Source: JBCDCY01 sp039180875
GTDB lineage: Bacteria; Pseudomonadota; Alphaproteobacteria; Rhodobacterales; Rhodobacteraceae
Assembly (NCBI GenBank): GCA_039180875.1
Contig: JBCDCY010000002.1
Location: 186,001 to 250,000, forward strand
Direction of reading: 5' to 3'
DNA length: 64,000 nt
This document shows, piece by piece, positions 51,406 to 60,211 of the stretch. Position 1 is the first letter of the stretch. Each line of letters opens with the position of its first letter. The notes below the pieces were generated by a model. That model ran no database searches and was not told the DNA's origin. It was given only the letters and a program-made list of their open reading frames with translations. The position numbers and the translations under genes are program-made.

Positions 51406-54400
51406 ATGGCGACAGTCTTGGACGAGGGCTTTGAGAGCGACGGCAACGGAACGCGCTACACCACGTCGATACCGGAGTTCAGCGACGGAAGCGCCGACTT
51501 CTTCACCCGCACCGCCGGCGCCGATATCACCGGCACCTATCAGCTAAGCGGCGGCGACGGCTTCTTTTTCGCGGCCCAGGACATCGACGGAGAAGGCGCG
51601 GCGTCGCAACAGACGCTGAGCTTCACCGGCCTCGACATCTCGGGTCTCACCGACCTTTCGTTCTCCGCCGCGATTGCCGAGGATGATGCCTCCGACGGCA
51701 ACGAGGATTGGGACGCGTCCGACTTCGTGCGCATCGAATACCAGATCGACGGCGGCGGTTTTCAGCCGCTCCTGGCGTTCGAGAACGATGGCGCGACGTT
51801 CAACTCCGCGCCCTCGGTCGACAGCGATTTTGACGGCACGGGCGACGGCCAGACCCTGACCAGCGCCTTCCAGACCTTTGCCGCCGCCATCGCCGGAACC
51901 GGCTCGACCCTCGATCTGCGCATCACCTTCGATCTCGACTCCGGCGACGAGGACTTCGCCATCGACGACATCAAGATCGTCGGCCAGTCCGGGGGCGCGA
52001 CGAACCCGGCGGTTCTGGCGGTCTCCGGCGACGGGCTGAACGTGGCCGAAGAGGGGACAACCACCGATAGCTTCACGCTGCAGCTCGCCACCGACCCGGC
52101 GGAGAGCGTGACCATCGCGGTCACCGCCGATGCCCAGAGCGAGATCAGCCTGGACGGCGTCAGTTTCTTCTCGACCCTCGAGGTGGAGTTGAGCGACAGC
52201 GCGACCCAGCGCCTCGTCACCGTCCGCGCGATCGACGACGACGCCGACGAGGCCGATCCCCATACCGGCGAGATCAGCTTCGCCGTCAGCAGCCTCGACA
52301 GCGCCTACGACGGCCTCGCAGTCACGCCGCTGACGGTCACGGTGGCCGACAACGACGTAGAGATCACCAAGATCCACGCGGTCCAAGGGAGCGGCGCTGC
52401 CTCCCCGCTCGAGGGGACGGAGGTCACGGTCGAAGGCATCGTGACCGGCCTGTTCTTCAGCGCCACCGGCGCCGTCCTCGGCTACTTCGTGCAGGAGGAG
52501 GATGCGGACGCCGACGGCGATGCGGCGACGTCGGAAGGGGTGTTCGTCTCCAGCTCGGGTGCCACTGTGCTGGTGGGCGACAAGGTCCAGGTGACCGGCG
52601 TGGTCGACGAGCAGTTCGGCAAGACGGAGATCGAAGCCTCCGCCGCCACCGTCCTCTCCTCCGGCAATGCGCTGCCCACCGCTGTGGCCATCACGCTCGG
52701 CATCGGCCCGGATTTCGAGGCGCTGGAGGGCATGCGGGTCGAGCTGATGTCGGACCCGGACGCCGACCCGCTGACCGTAGTGACCAACTTCAACCTCGAC
52801 CGCTTCGGTGAGATCCAGGTGGCCGACGGCAACTTGGTACAGCCGACCCAGATCCTCGACCCCGACACCCAGCAGGCCGAGATCCAGGCGTTGAGCCAGG
52901 CCAACGCCGACGGCCGTCTGATCATCGACGACAGCGCCTCGGGCTCCAACCCCACCGAGTACCGCCTGCTCGAAGGGCCGGATGGCGGGCCGGTGACGCC
53001 GAGCAATTTCGACCCCACCGCGCCGCAACTGCGCCTTGGCACGCAGCTCGAGGACGTGGTCGGGATCATGGATTTCGACTTCGGCGCCTACCGTCTGCAG
53101 GTCGACAAACCATTGGAGACCATCGACGCCAACCCGCGCCCGACCGAAGCTCCGGACGTGGGCGGCGCGCTGACGGTCGCGAGCTTCAACGTCCTCAACT
53201 ACTTCACCACCCTCGACGACGGATCGCAGACCGGCCCGAACGGCGATCTCGACCCGCGCGGGGCGGCGAGCGCGGGCGACCTGGCCCGCCAGACCGAGAA
53301 GTTGGTGAACGCCCTCCTGGAGATGGATGCCGACATCATCGGTCTGCAGGAGATCGAGAACAACGGCTTCGGCACCGGCTCGGCCATCGCCACCCTGGTC
53401 GAGGCGCTCAATGTCGCCAGCACCGACGGTACATATGCCTTCGTGGAGCCCGCCGGCACGAACGGCGGCTTCATCGGCACCGACGCCATCACCACCGGCA
53501 TCATCTACAAGACCGATGCGGTCAGTGAGGTGGGCGACGGCCAGATCTTGGCGTTCGAGGAGGCGAGTGCGGCCGACACCTTCGCCACGGCCTCCGCCCT
53601 CAACGACTTCGTGTCGAGCGACGATGAGGTGGGCAACTTCCAGCGCAACCGTCCAGCCGTCGCCGCCACCTTCGAGGACGAAGAGGGCAACCAGATCACG
53701 GTCGTCAGCAACCACTTAAAATCGAAGGGCGACAGCAACCTCGAGGACACGTTCTTCGACGCGCTGAACGCCGGCGCGCCGCAGGAGTTGATCGACGCGC
53801 TCCTGGCCGATCCGAACTACGATCAGGGGGATGGGCAGGGCTTCTGGAACCAGGTGCGCGCCGATGCCTCGGCCGAGCTTGCGGCCTGGCTCGAGACCAA
53901 CCCGACCGGCGCGGCGGACACATCGAACGTGCTGATCCTCGGCGACCTGAACGCCTACGCCCAGGAAAACCCCGTGACGACGATCGAGGACGCGGGCTTC
54001 ACCGATCTGGCCGAGAGCTTCCTCGGCGACGAGGCCTACAGCTTCGTCTTCGACGGCCAGCGCGGCACGCTGGACTACGGCCTGGCCAGCGCCGACATCC
54101 TCGATAACGTCACCGGTGTGGCGGAGTGGCATATCGCGGCCGATGAGCCCGATCTTCTGAACTACTCGTCCACGTTCAACGATGCGGCCTATTTCAACGG
54201 CGACGATGTCTTTGCCGCCTCGGACCACGATCCACTGATCATCGGGCTGGATCTGAGCGAGCCGCCGGAGACGGTCGTGGCCCGGCTCGACTTCGAGGAG
54301 CGCCTGTTCCGCGACGAGTTGATCTACTCGCTGGACGGTGAGGTGGCCGGGGCCCAGCGACTCCGCCTCTTCAGCAACGAGATCGAGGTGGCGGGCGCCG

Positions 54401-54825
54401 GCATCAGCATCGACAGCGACGACGGCCTGCGCTTCAGCCCCTCCTTCATCACGACGGTGGGCGAGGGCTTGGGCGTACGCTCGCTCCGCGGTGACAGCTT
54501 CTTTGGCTCGGAGAAGAAGACGCTGGACGACCGGGAGATCCTCGGCTTCGACCTGGAAGAAACCGGCGGTCTCGGCGACGCGCTGGCAGCCGAGTTCGAG
54601 TTCGCTCTCGTGCGGGGTTCGGGCCAGGTCGCCTTGAGCTTCTTCGACGATGGGGCCGAGGTCGACGCGGTGCTCCTGGACATCGCGGACGGGGCGGTCA
54701 GCCACGCGCTCGACGAGGATGCGAGCTTCGACCGGGTAGAGATCGGCACGACTGGCGACCTGCGGGTCACGCTCGACGCCGTCGAGTTCCTGAGGTTGGA
54801 GGCCGATCCGCTTCTCTTCGCCTAA
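51406..54825 (+). CDS. Large secreted ExeM/NucH-type endonuclease/exonuclease/phosphatase
   Basis: A 1139-residue extracellular nuclease. Domains: an N-terminal beta-sandwich (1 to about 195), Calx-beta-like (about 200-318), an OB-fold region (about 320-440) and an endonuclease/exonuclease/phosphatase domain (about 585-945). The last has Asn in ASFNVLNYF, Glu in IIGLQEIEN, His in VVSNHLKSKG, Asp-Asn in LGDLNAYAQ and Asp-His in ASDHDPL, so it should be active. The C-terminal 190 residues are an unassigned beta-rich region. There is no N-terminal signal peptide, so type I secretion is plausible. ATG 51406 follows AGGGGG; in-frame starts upstream lack one. It probably degrades extracellular DNA for nutrients. 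Confidence 0.85.
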   Translation: MATVLDEGFESDGNGTRYTTSIPEFSDGSADFFTRTAGADITGTYQLSGGDGFFFAAQDIDGEGAASQQTLSFTGLDISGLTDLSFSAAIAEDDASDGNEDWDASDFVRIEYQIDGGGFQPLLAFENDGATFNSAPSVDSDFDGTGDGQTLTSAFQTFAAAIAGTGSTLDLRITFDLDSGDEDFAIDDIKIVGQSGGATNPAVLAVSGDGLNVAEEGTTTDSFTLQLATDPAESVTIAVTADAQSEISLDGVSFFSTLEVELSDSATQRLVTVRAIDDDADEADPHTGEISFAVSSLDSAYDGLAVTPLTVTVADNDVEITKIHAVQGSGAASPLEGTEVTVEGIVTGLFFSATGAVLGYFVQEEDADADGDAATSEGVFVSSSGATVLVGDKVQVTGVVDEQFGKTEIEASAATVLSSGNALPTAVAITLGIGPDFEALEGMRVELMSDPDADPLTVVTNFNLDRFGEIQVADGNLVQPTQILDPDTQQAEIQALSQANADGRLIIDDSASGSNPTEYRLLEGPDGGPVTPSNFDPTAPQLRLGTQLEDVVGIMDFDFGAYRLQVDKPLETIDANPRPTEAPDVGGALTVASFNVLNYFTTLDDGSQTGPNGDLDPRGAASAGDLARQTEKLVNALLEMDADIIGLQEIENNGFGTGSAIATLVEALNVASTDGTYAFVEPAGTNGGFIGTDAITTGIIYKTDAVSEVGDGQILAFEEASAADTFATASALNDFVSSDDEVGNFQRNRPAVAATFEDEEGNQITVVSNHLKSKGDSNLEDTFFDALNAGAPQELIDALLADPNYDQGDGQGFWNQVRADASAELAAWLETNPTGAADTSNVLILGDLNAYAQENPVTTIEDAGFTDLAESFLGDEAYSFVFDGQRGTLDYGLASADILDNVTGVAEWHIAADEPDLLNYSSTFNDAAYFNGDDVFAASDHDPLIIGLDLSEPPETVVARLDFEERLFRDELIYSLDGEVAGAQRLRLFSNEIEVAGAGISIDSDDGLRFSPSFITTVGEGLGVRSLRGDSFFGSEKKTLDDREILGFDLEETGGLGDALAAEFEFALVRGSGQVALSFFDDGAEVDAVLLDIADGAVSHALDEDASFDRVEIGTTGDLRVTLDAVEFLRLEADPLLFA

Positions 54826-54872
54826 GCCGGCCGGGCGCGCGGCCCTAGCGCGCCCGAGGCCCGTTAACCCAT

Positions 54873-54907
54873 AAAGAAAAACTCCGCCTGCAACACTGCA
54901 GGCGGAG
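54873..54907 (-). terminator. Terminator for the RTX gene
   Basis: On the minus strand the 11-bp stem (54897-54907 with 54882-54892, four-base loop) is followed by a U-rich tail (GTTTTTCTTTA), the form of an intrinsic terminator. It lies 32 bases after the RTX stop. On the plus strand the downstream bases are not U-rich, so it would stop the nuclease transcript less efficiently. Confidence 0.85.
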
Positions 54908-54938
54908 CCGTACGCAACTCACACACTCCACACGTACG

Positions 54939-56573
54939 CTACGCAATCAAAAACGCATCCGCGCCGAAGTCGCCGACTTGGGCGTCTTCGATGGTGATCA
55001 GCTTGCCGTTCACCGACAGTTCGACGTCGTCGCCCGCTTGGCTGAGAGCGTCCACCAGGGTGCCGGCCGTCACGCCGGGATCGGTGGTGACGAACTGCAG
55101 CCGGTCCACGTTGACCTCGAAGTCGAGGATGACGTCGACACCGATATCGTCCTCGAAGAAGACGAAGGTGTCGGCCCCCGCCCCACCGGACATCACGTCG
55201 TTCCCGGCGCCGCCGCGGATCACGTTGTCCTGGTCGTCGCCGCGGATCACGTCGTTGGCGTCGGTGCCGGTGACGTTCTCGAAGTTGACCGCGGTCGACG
55301 TGCCGATGGTTCCGGCGGCCAGATCGACATCGACCGGGCCGTCCGCCTGGGAGAAGTCCAGAAGGTCGACGCCCGCGCCGCCGTCGAGATCCAGCACGAT
55401 CTCATGCAGCACGTTGTCCACGATCACCGCCGCATCGTCGCCGCCGCCGAAGTTGGTCTCGAGCGCCTCGGTCTTGCGGATATCGAGCTGGAAGAGCCCG
55501 TTCACCGCCTGATCGTTCAGCTCGATGCGGGCGAATTGCACGCCCTCGTCGGTGACGGAGAACTCGGCCACGTCCTTGTTCTGCAGATCGTCGTTCACCA
55601 GGTCGGTGTCGAAGTTCACCTGCACCAGATCGTAGCCCCGGCCGCCGAACATCAGGTCGGAGCCGTCGCCGTTGTTCCAGACCAGCTTGTCGTCGCCCGC
55701 GCCGCCGAAGACGAAGTCGTCGCCCTTGTTGGCCACCAGGATATCGTCGCCGTCCCGGCCGAAGATCCGGTCGACGCCGCCGAGGCCGCTGATCACGTTG
55801 TCCGCGCCGTCGCCGATGATCCGGTCGTCGAACTCCGTACCGATGACGTTCTCGAAGTTCTCGGCGATGGCCGAACCGACGGCGCCCTTGGCGAGCTGGA
55901 CCACTACCGGGCCGGCCACCTGGCTGAGGTCGAGCAGGTCGACGCCGTCGCCGCCGTCGAGATCCAGGGCGATCTCGTCGAGGATCGTGTCGATCAGCCG
56001 GGCGGTGTCATCGCCGCCGCCGAAATTGGTCTCCAGCGTTTCGGTCTGGCGAATGTCGAGCTGGAAGAGCCCGTTCACCGCCTGATCGTTGACCTCGACC
56101 CGGGCGAATTGCACGCCCTCGTCGGTGACGGAGAATTCGGCCACGTCCTTGTTCTGCAGATCGTCGTTCACCAGGTCGGTGTTGAAGTTGACCTGCACCC
56201 GGTCATCGCCCTGGCCGCCCACCATCAGGTCGGAGCCGTCGCCGTTGTTCCAGACCAGCATGTCGTCGCCGAAGCCGCCGAACATCAGGTCGTCGCCCCG
56301 GTTGCCGGCGATGGTGTCGTCGCCGAAGCCGCCGAACAGCTGGTCGACATCGTTGCCGCCGTTCAGCGCGTCGTCGCCGAAGCCGCCGTTCACCTCATCC
56401 TCGCCGTCGCCGCCGTTGATCTCGTCGTCGCCCAGAAGACCGAAGACCACGTCGTCACCTGCCTTGGCGTCGATCGTGTCGTCAAAGAGGGAGCCGATGA
56501 TCAGATCGTCATCATCCGATCCGTGCTGGTTTTGAGGGGTAATGAGATCGAGAAGAATGTCTTGAATGGGCAT
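54939..56573 (-). CDS. RTX (hemolysin-type calcium-binding repeat) protein with internal duplication
   Basis: A 544-residue acidic secreted protein. It is full of GGxGxDxxx nonapeptide repeats (for example GGFGDDALNGG, GGAGNDVMSGG) that bind calcium outside the cell. Two nearly identical blocks, roughly residues 108-187 and 299-378, share WNNGDGSDLM, NDDLQNKDVAEFSV, DEGVQFAR and NDQAVNGLFQLDIR. The C-terminus, AQVGDFGADAFLIA, resembles a type I secretion signal. ATG 56573 begins MPIQDILLDLITPQ; a longer frame adds unconserved residues. No type I ABC exporter is encoded here. It may form a surface layer, adhesin or biofilm protein. Confidence 0.85.
   Translation of the reverse strand: MPIQDILLDLITPQNQHGSDDDDLIIGSLFDDTIDAKAGDDVVFGLLGDDEINGGDGEDEVNGGFGDDALNGGNDVDQLFGGFGDDTIAGNRGDDLMFGGFGDDMLVWNNGDGSDLMVGGQGDDRVQVNFNTDLVNDDLQNKDVAEFSVTDEGVQFARVEVNDQAVNGLFQLDIRQTETLETNFGGGDDTARLIDTILDEIALDLDGGDGVDLLDLSQVAGPVVVQLAKGAVGSAIAENFENVIGTEFDDRIIGDGADNVISGLGGVDRIFGRDGDDILVANKGDDFVFGGAGDDKLVWNNGDGSDLMFGGRGYDLVQVNFDTDLVNDDLQNKDVAEFSVTDEGVQFARIELNDQAVNGLFQLDIRKTEALETNFGGGDDAAVIVDNVLHEIVLDLDGGAGVDLLDFSQADGPVDVDLAAGTIGTSTAVNFENVTGTDANDVIRGDDQDNVIRGGAGNDVMSGGAGADTFVFFEDDIGVDVILDFEVNVDRLQFVTTDPGVTAGTLVDALSQAGDDVELSVNGKLITIEDAQVGDFGADAFLIA
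55438..55690 (-). repeat. Copy 2 of the 573-bp-period internal duplication in the RTX gene
   Basis: This stretch of about 250 bases closely matches 56011-56263 (offset 573 bp, 191 codons). Differences are mostly at third codon positions (for example, valine/isoleucine and glutamine/lysine exchanges), so the copies are an old but still similar duplication. Confidence 0.8.
56011..56263 (-). repeat. Copy 1 of the 573-bp-period internal duplication in the RTX gene
   Basis: Partner of 55438-55690. It encodes the N-terminal copy of the WNNGDGSDLM to NFGGGDD block. Recombination between the copies would delete or duplicate one 191-residue unit in frame. Confidence 0.8.
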
Positions 56574-56849
56574 CACGGTTCTCCTGTCATCCAGTCGGTT
56601 GACGCCTGCCGTGGCCTGCTTCTGCGACACCGGGCGGCAAACGTTCCCGCCCATCGGCGAGTACCGGTGGGTCGTGGGAGCGTTCGGAGAGGTTCAAAGT
56701 TTTTTCGTCGAGGCGCGATTTCTTCGCCGGGCCGGCGATCGCGCCGCGTTTTGGGTCGACGGCCGGCCGTCCCCGGCCTTCAGGCGTCACCGCTCAGGGA
56801 GGATCGCGATGGCCGCTGAGATGGTGATCCTTGACGGCGATGCCTGCGA

Positions 56850-57869
56850 TCATCCCGAACGGCTGCCGCCCACCCGCCGAAACAGGCCGACAAGGCCGTT
56901 GGGCAGGAAGATGACGACCAGCACGACGGCGAAGCCGAGCAGCAGCAGGCGATAGTCGTCGAAGGTCCTCAGCAGCTCGTTGCCGATGACCACGACGAAC
57001 ACGCCGATGATCGCGCCGGGAAAGCGCCCCATGCCGCCGATCGCCAGCATGACCATGGCCATCAGGAAGAACTCGGTGCCCAGTATCTTCGGCGTCACCA
57101 CGGCGGTGTAGTGGGCGTAGAGCCCACCGGCGACGGCCGTGAACATCGCCGAGACGACGAAGGCGAGCACCTTGTAGCGTGCGGCGTTCACGCCGATCGC
57201 CTGGGCGAAGGCATCGACGTCCCGCATCGCGATGAAGGCGAGGCCCATGCGCCGGCGCAGGATCAGGAAGTAGATCGCGTAGACCGAGACCGCGGCCACC
57301 GCGAGCGCGAGCCAGAACCAGGCCAATTTGTCGATCGTCGAGATCCGATAGCCGAAGAAATCAACGGCCGGGATCCCCAGCAGCCCGGTATTGCCGCCCA
57401 TGCCAATGGCGCGACCCTGCTGGATGATCGGCGGCAAGGCCAGGTGAACCGCGAAGGTGTAGAGCGCGATGTATTCGCCCTTCAGCCGCAGCGCCGGCAG
57501 CGCGATCAGCGCGCCCACCACCGCGCCCCCGAGCCCGGCAATCGCGATCGAGAGCAGCGCCGTGGTGCCCGCGTAAATCGACAGCATCGCCGCCGCGTAG
57601 GCCCCGAAGGCGAAGAACACCAACTGGGCGTAGTTGAAGATCCCGGCATATCCCAGGATCAAGTCCCAGGACGAGATCACCACGCACCAGATGAAGACCA
57701 GGATGAAGATGTGCAGCACGTAGCTGTCGCCGATCAGCCATCCCGCGAGGGCCAGCAGCCCGACACCGGTCCAAAAAATGGCGCTGTCGCGCCCGAGACT
57801 GTCCCCATTGAAGACCGACCGGATGGCGTATGGCGCTTGCGGGGTCCCTGTTTCGACCGATTGGCTCAT
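56850..57869 (-). CDS. livM: Liv-type ABC transporter permease LivM
   Basis: A 339-residue permease of the branched-chain amino acid type with an N-terminal tail and about ten hydrophobic segments. Landmarks are SWDLILGYAGIFNYAQLVFFAFGAY, ALPALRLKGEYIALYTFA, MRDVDAFAQAIGVNAARYK and IGGMGRFPGAIIG. The region 56574-56849 upstream of the RTX start has no gene. LivM is the last gene of the leftward operon K-G-F-H-M; its ATG lies one base after the livH stop. Confidence 0.92.
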   Translation of the reverse strand: MSQSVETGTPQAPYAIRSVFNGDSLGRDSAIFWTGVGLLALAGWLIGDSYVLHIFILVFIWCVVISSWDLILGYAGIFNYAQLVFFAFGAYAAAMLSIYAGTTALLSIAIAGLGGAVVGALIALPALRLKGEYIALYTFAVHLALPPIIQQGRAIGMGGNTGLLGIPAVDFFGYRISTIDKLAWFWLALAVAAVSVYAIYFLILRRRMGLAFIAMRDVDAFAQAIGVNAARYKVLAFVVSAMFTAVAGGLYAHYTAVVTPKILGTEFFLMAMVMLAIGGMGRFPGAIIGVFVVVIGNELLRTFDDYRLLLLGFAVVLVVIFLPNGLVGLFRRVGGSRSG

Positions 57870-57870
57870 C

Positions 57871-58743
57871 TCAGTTCTCCCAAACCCCGAACAGCCCCTT
57901 GGGCCGCACGGTCAGCACGATGATCAGGACGACGAGCCAGACCGGCATCACCCAGTTCGGGCCGATGTAGAAGATGACGTAGGCCTCGAGGATCGCCAGG
58001 ATGAAGGCGGCGAAGAACGCGCCCTTGGTGCTGCCGAGCCCGCCGAGGACGACGATCACGAAGGCCTTCAGGAACGGCCCCCAACCGCCGAGCGGCGAGA
58101 CCAGGAAGATCGGCGCCAGCAGGATCCCGGCCAGCCCCGTCAGCACGACCGAGAGCCCGAAGGTCACGGCGAAGACCTGGTTGACGTCGATGCCGACCTG
58201 CTTTGCCCCCTGGATGTCCTGGGAGACGGCGCGCACCGCCTGGCCGTAGCGGGTGCTGGCCAGGAAGTATTCGAGCATCCCCACCAGCGCGAGGGAGATC
58301 GCAAACATCCAGAGCTTGTAGGAGGAGACGGTGATGCCGCCGAAGGTCACCGTGCCCTCGACGAAGGCCGGGATCGACTTCGTTCCCGGACCGAAGGTGA
58401 GCTGCAGGGCGTTCTCGATGATGAAGGCGAGGCCGAGGGTCGCCATGATCGTGTTGATCCGCCAGTTGCCGTAGCCGCGGAGCGGCCGGATCACCAGCCG
58501 CTCGATACCGACCCCAGTCAGGAAGAGCAGCGGAATGGCGAGCAGGATGGCCAGCCAGAGCGGCAGGCCGAAATAGCCCACGACCAGCGCCCAGGCGATG
58601 TAGCCGCCCAGCGAATAGAGCGAGCCATGGGCGAAGTTCAGGATGCGCGATGCGCCGTAGACCAGCGACAGGCCCACGGCGATGACGCAGTAGACCGCCC
58701 CCTGGGTGAGACCGCCGATCAGGATCTCGACGGTCTGTATCAT
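57871..58743 (-). CDS. livH: Liv-type ABC transporter permease LivH
   Basis: A 290-residue permease, partner of LivM. It has GLTQGAVYCVIAVGLSLVYG, LNFAHGSLYSLGGYIAW, QVGIDVNQVFAVTFGLS and the conserved VLGGLGSTKGAFFAAFILA. The ATG overlaps the livF stop (ATGA at 58740-58743). Confidence 0.93.
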   Translation of the reverse strand: MIQTVEILIGGLTQGAVYCVIAVGLSLVYGASRILNFAHGSLYSLGGYIAWALVVGYFGLPLWLAILLAIPLLFLTGVGIERLVIRPLRGYGNWRINTIMATLGLAFIIENALQLTFGPGTKSIPAFVEGTVTFGGITVSSYKLWMFAISLALVGMLEYFLASTRYGQAVRAVSQDIQGAKQVGIDVNQVFAVTFGLSVVLTGLAGILLAPIFLVSPLGGWGPFLKAFVIVVLGGLGSTKGAFFAAFILAILEAYVIFYIGPNWVMPVWLVVLIIVLTVRPKGLFGVWEN

Positions 58744-59411
58744 ACCGATGCGACCTCCATCGGCGCGTGGTCGGAGAGCACGCCCTCCTCGATCGCCAGG
58801 GTGCGGTCGATCAACCCTTCGAGTTGGGCGAGGCTCTGCTCGACGATCAGGATCGTCAGCCCGTCCTTGTTGAGCGCCACGACGGTCTTCAGCATCTCTT
58901 CCGTCAGATTGGGCGCAAGGCCGAGGGAGGGCTCGTCGATGGCGAGGAGCGACGGGTTGGACATCAGACCGCGGCCGAGCGCCACCATCTGCGCCTCGCC
59001 CCCGCTGAGGGTGCGGCAAAGCTGTCCGCGCCGCTCCGCTAGCCGGGGGTAGAGCTCGAAGACCCGCTCCAGGTTCTCCGTCTCCCGCGTCCGGGCTGCC
59101 GGCCTGAAGGCGCCCAGCTGCAGGTTCTCCAGCACGGTCATGTCGGGGAAGAGCCGGCGGTCTTCGGCCACATAGACCAGGCCGTCGTCGATCAGCTCGG
59201 AGGGCTTCCGCCCGGCGATCTCCCGGCCTTGGAAACGGATCGCCCCCGACCGCACCGGCAAGAGACCGCAGATCGCTTTGAGGAGGGTGCTCTTGCCGTG
59301 GCCGTTGGCGCCGATCACCGCCACCATCTCACCCTCGGCCACCGAGATGGAGACGTCGTGCAGCACGTGGAAGTCGCCGTAGAAGGCGTTGATCCGCTCG
59401 ACCTCAAGCAT
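58740..59411 (-). CDS. livF: Liv-type ABC transporter ATPase LivF
   Basis: A 223-residue ATPase. Walker A is IGANGHGKSTLLKAI (a His replaces the usual Ala), the signature is TLSGGEAQM, Walker B SLLAIDEPSLGLAP and the switch residue is Gln in IVEQSLAQL, as usual for LivF. It overlaps livG by 8 bases. ATG 59411 begins MLEVERINAFYG; a start at 59444 would add 11 residues. Confidence 0.93.
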   Translation of the reverse strand: MLEVERINAFYGDFHVLHDVSISVAEGEMVAVIGANGHGKSTLLKAICGLLPVRSGAIRFQGREIAGRKPSELIDDGLVYVAEDRRLFPDMTVLENLQLGAFRPAARTRETENLERVFELYPRLAERRGQLCRTLSGGEAQMVALGRGLMSNPSLLAIDEPSLGLAPNLTEEMLKTVVALNKDGLTILIVEQSLAQLEGLIDRTLAIEEGVLSDHAPMEVASV

Positions 59412-60132
59412 CGTGTTTCTTTCCAAGGTAGATTTCCACGACATGGTCGTCGTTCAGCACGATCTCCGGCCGGTCGAGCATCACGAAGCGTCCGAAGTTG
59501 ATGATCAGGACGCGGTCGGCGATCTCTGCGAGGGCGCGGGTCTTGTGCTCGACCAGCACGACGGTGACGCCGAGCCCGTCGCGCACCCGGCGAATGGTGG
59601 CGAGCAGGGTGGCGATTTCGTCTGCGTTCAGGCCGCCGAGCGGCTCGTCCATGAACAGGATCTTCGGACCCGTCGCCAGCGCGGCGCCGAGCATGATGCG
59701 CTTTCGCGTCAGCAGATCCGCCTCCGCCGCGGGTCGGTTGAGCGCGCCGCCGAGGCCCACGGTGTCGATCGCGGTCTCGAGGTCGATGGCCGGTGCGCGT
59801 CCCGATGCCTCGATCCCGAACTGATGGCCGGCAAACAGGTTCTCGCCGACGGTGAGCGAAGACAGGAGCGTCGGGATCTGGAAGGTCTGGGCGATGCCGA
59901 GGCCGCAGCGGCGATGGCGCTTCAGCCCGGTGACATCGCGGCCCTCGAAAAGCACCCTGCCGGCGCTTGCCGACAGCCCGCCGGTGCAGACGTTCATCAG
60001 CGTGCTCTTGCCGGCACCGTTCGGCCCCGCCACGCCCAGGATCTCTCCCTGCTCGATGGCGAAGCCGAGGTCGGTGAGGGCGTGAAAGTCGCCGAAGCGC
60101 ATGGAGACGTTGTCGAGCGTCATCTGGGCCAC
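59404..60132 (-). CDS. livG: Liv-type ABC transporter ATPase LivG
   Basis: A 242-residue ATPase with Walker A AGPNGAGKSTLMNV, GIAQTFQIPTLLSSLTV (Q-loop), DLLTRKRIMLGAALAT in place of a strict LSGGQ signature, Walker B KILFMDEPLGGLN and the switch His in LVEHKTRAL. The degenerate signature LLTRKR is unusual but found in some Liv-like ATPases. A GTG at 60132 is preferred because AGGGGAGG lies just upstream; ATG 60123 is the alternative. Confidence 0.9.
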   Translation of the reverse strand: MAQMTLDNVSMRFGDFHALTDLGFAIEQGEILGVAGPNGAGKSTLMNVCTGGLSASAGRVLFEGRDVTGLKRHRRCGLGIAQTFQIPTLLSSLTVGENLFAGHQFGIEASGRAPAIDLETAIDTVGLGGALNRPAAEADLLTRKRIMLGAALATGPKILFMDEPLGGLNADEIATLLATIRRVRDGLGVTVVLVEHKTRALAEIADRVLIINFGRFVMLDRPEIVLNDDHVVEIYLGKKHDA

Positions 60133-60211
60133 GGGGTGCCTCCCCTCATTGGGGCCGGAAGCGGTGGATGGGCCGGCCCGATGTTCGGTGGGGGCCGGCC
60201 CGGGCATCTGA

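Noticed and set aside
51544..53715. A 723-codon minus-strand open frame inside the nuclease gene
   Set aside because: It lacks recognisable motifs and is opposite the EEP nuclease domain with full catalytic residues, so it is a composition shadow.
54978..56819. A 613-codon plus-strand open frame opposite the RTX gene
   Set aside because: It is built from V/H/A-rich repeats that mirror the RTX calcium repeats on the other strand and has no plausible family.
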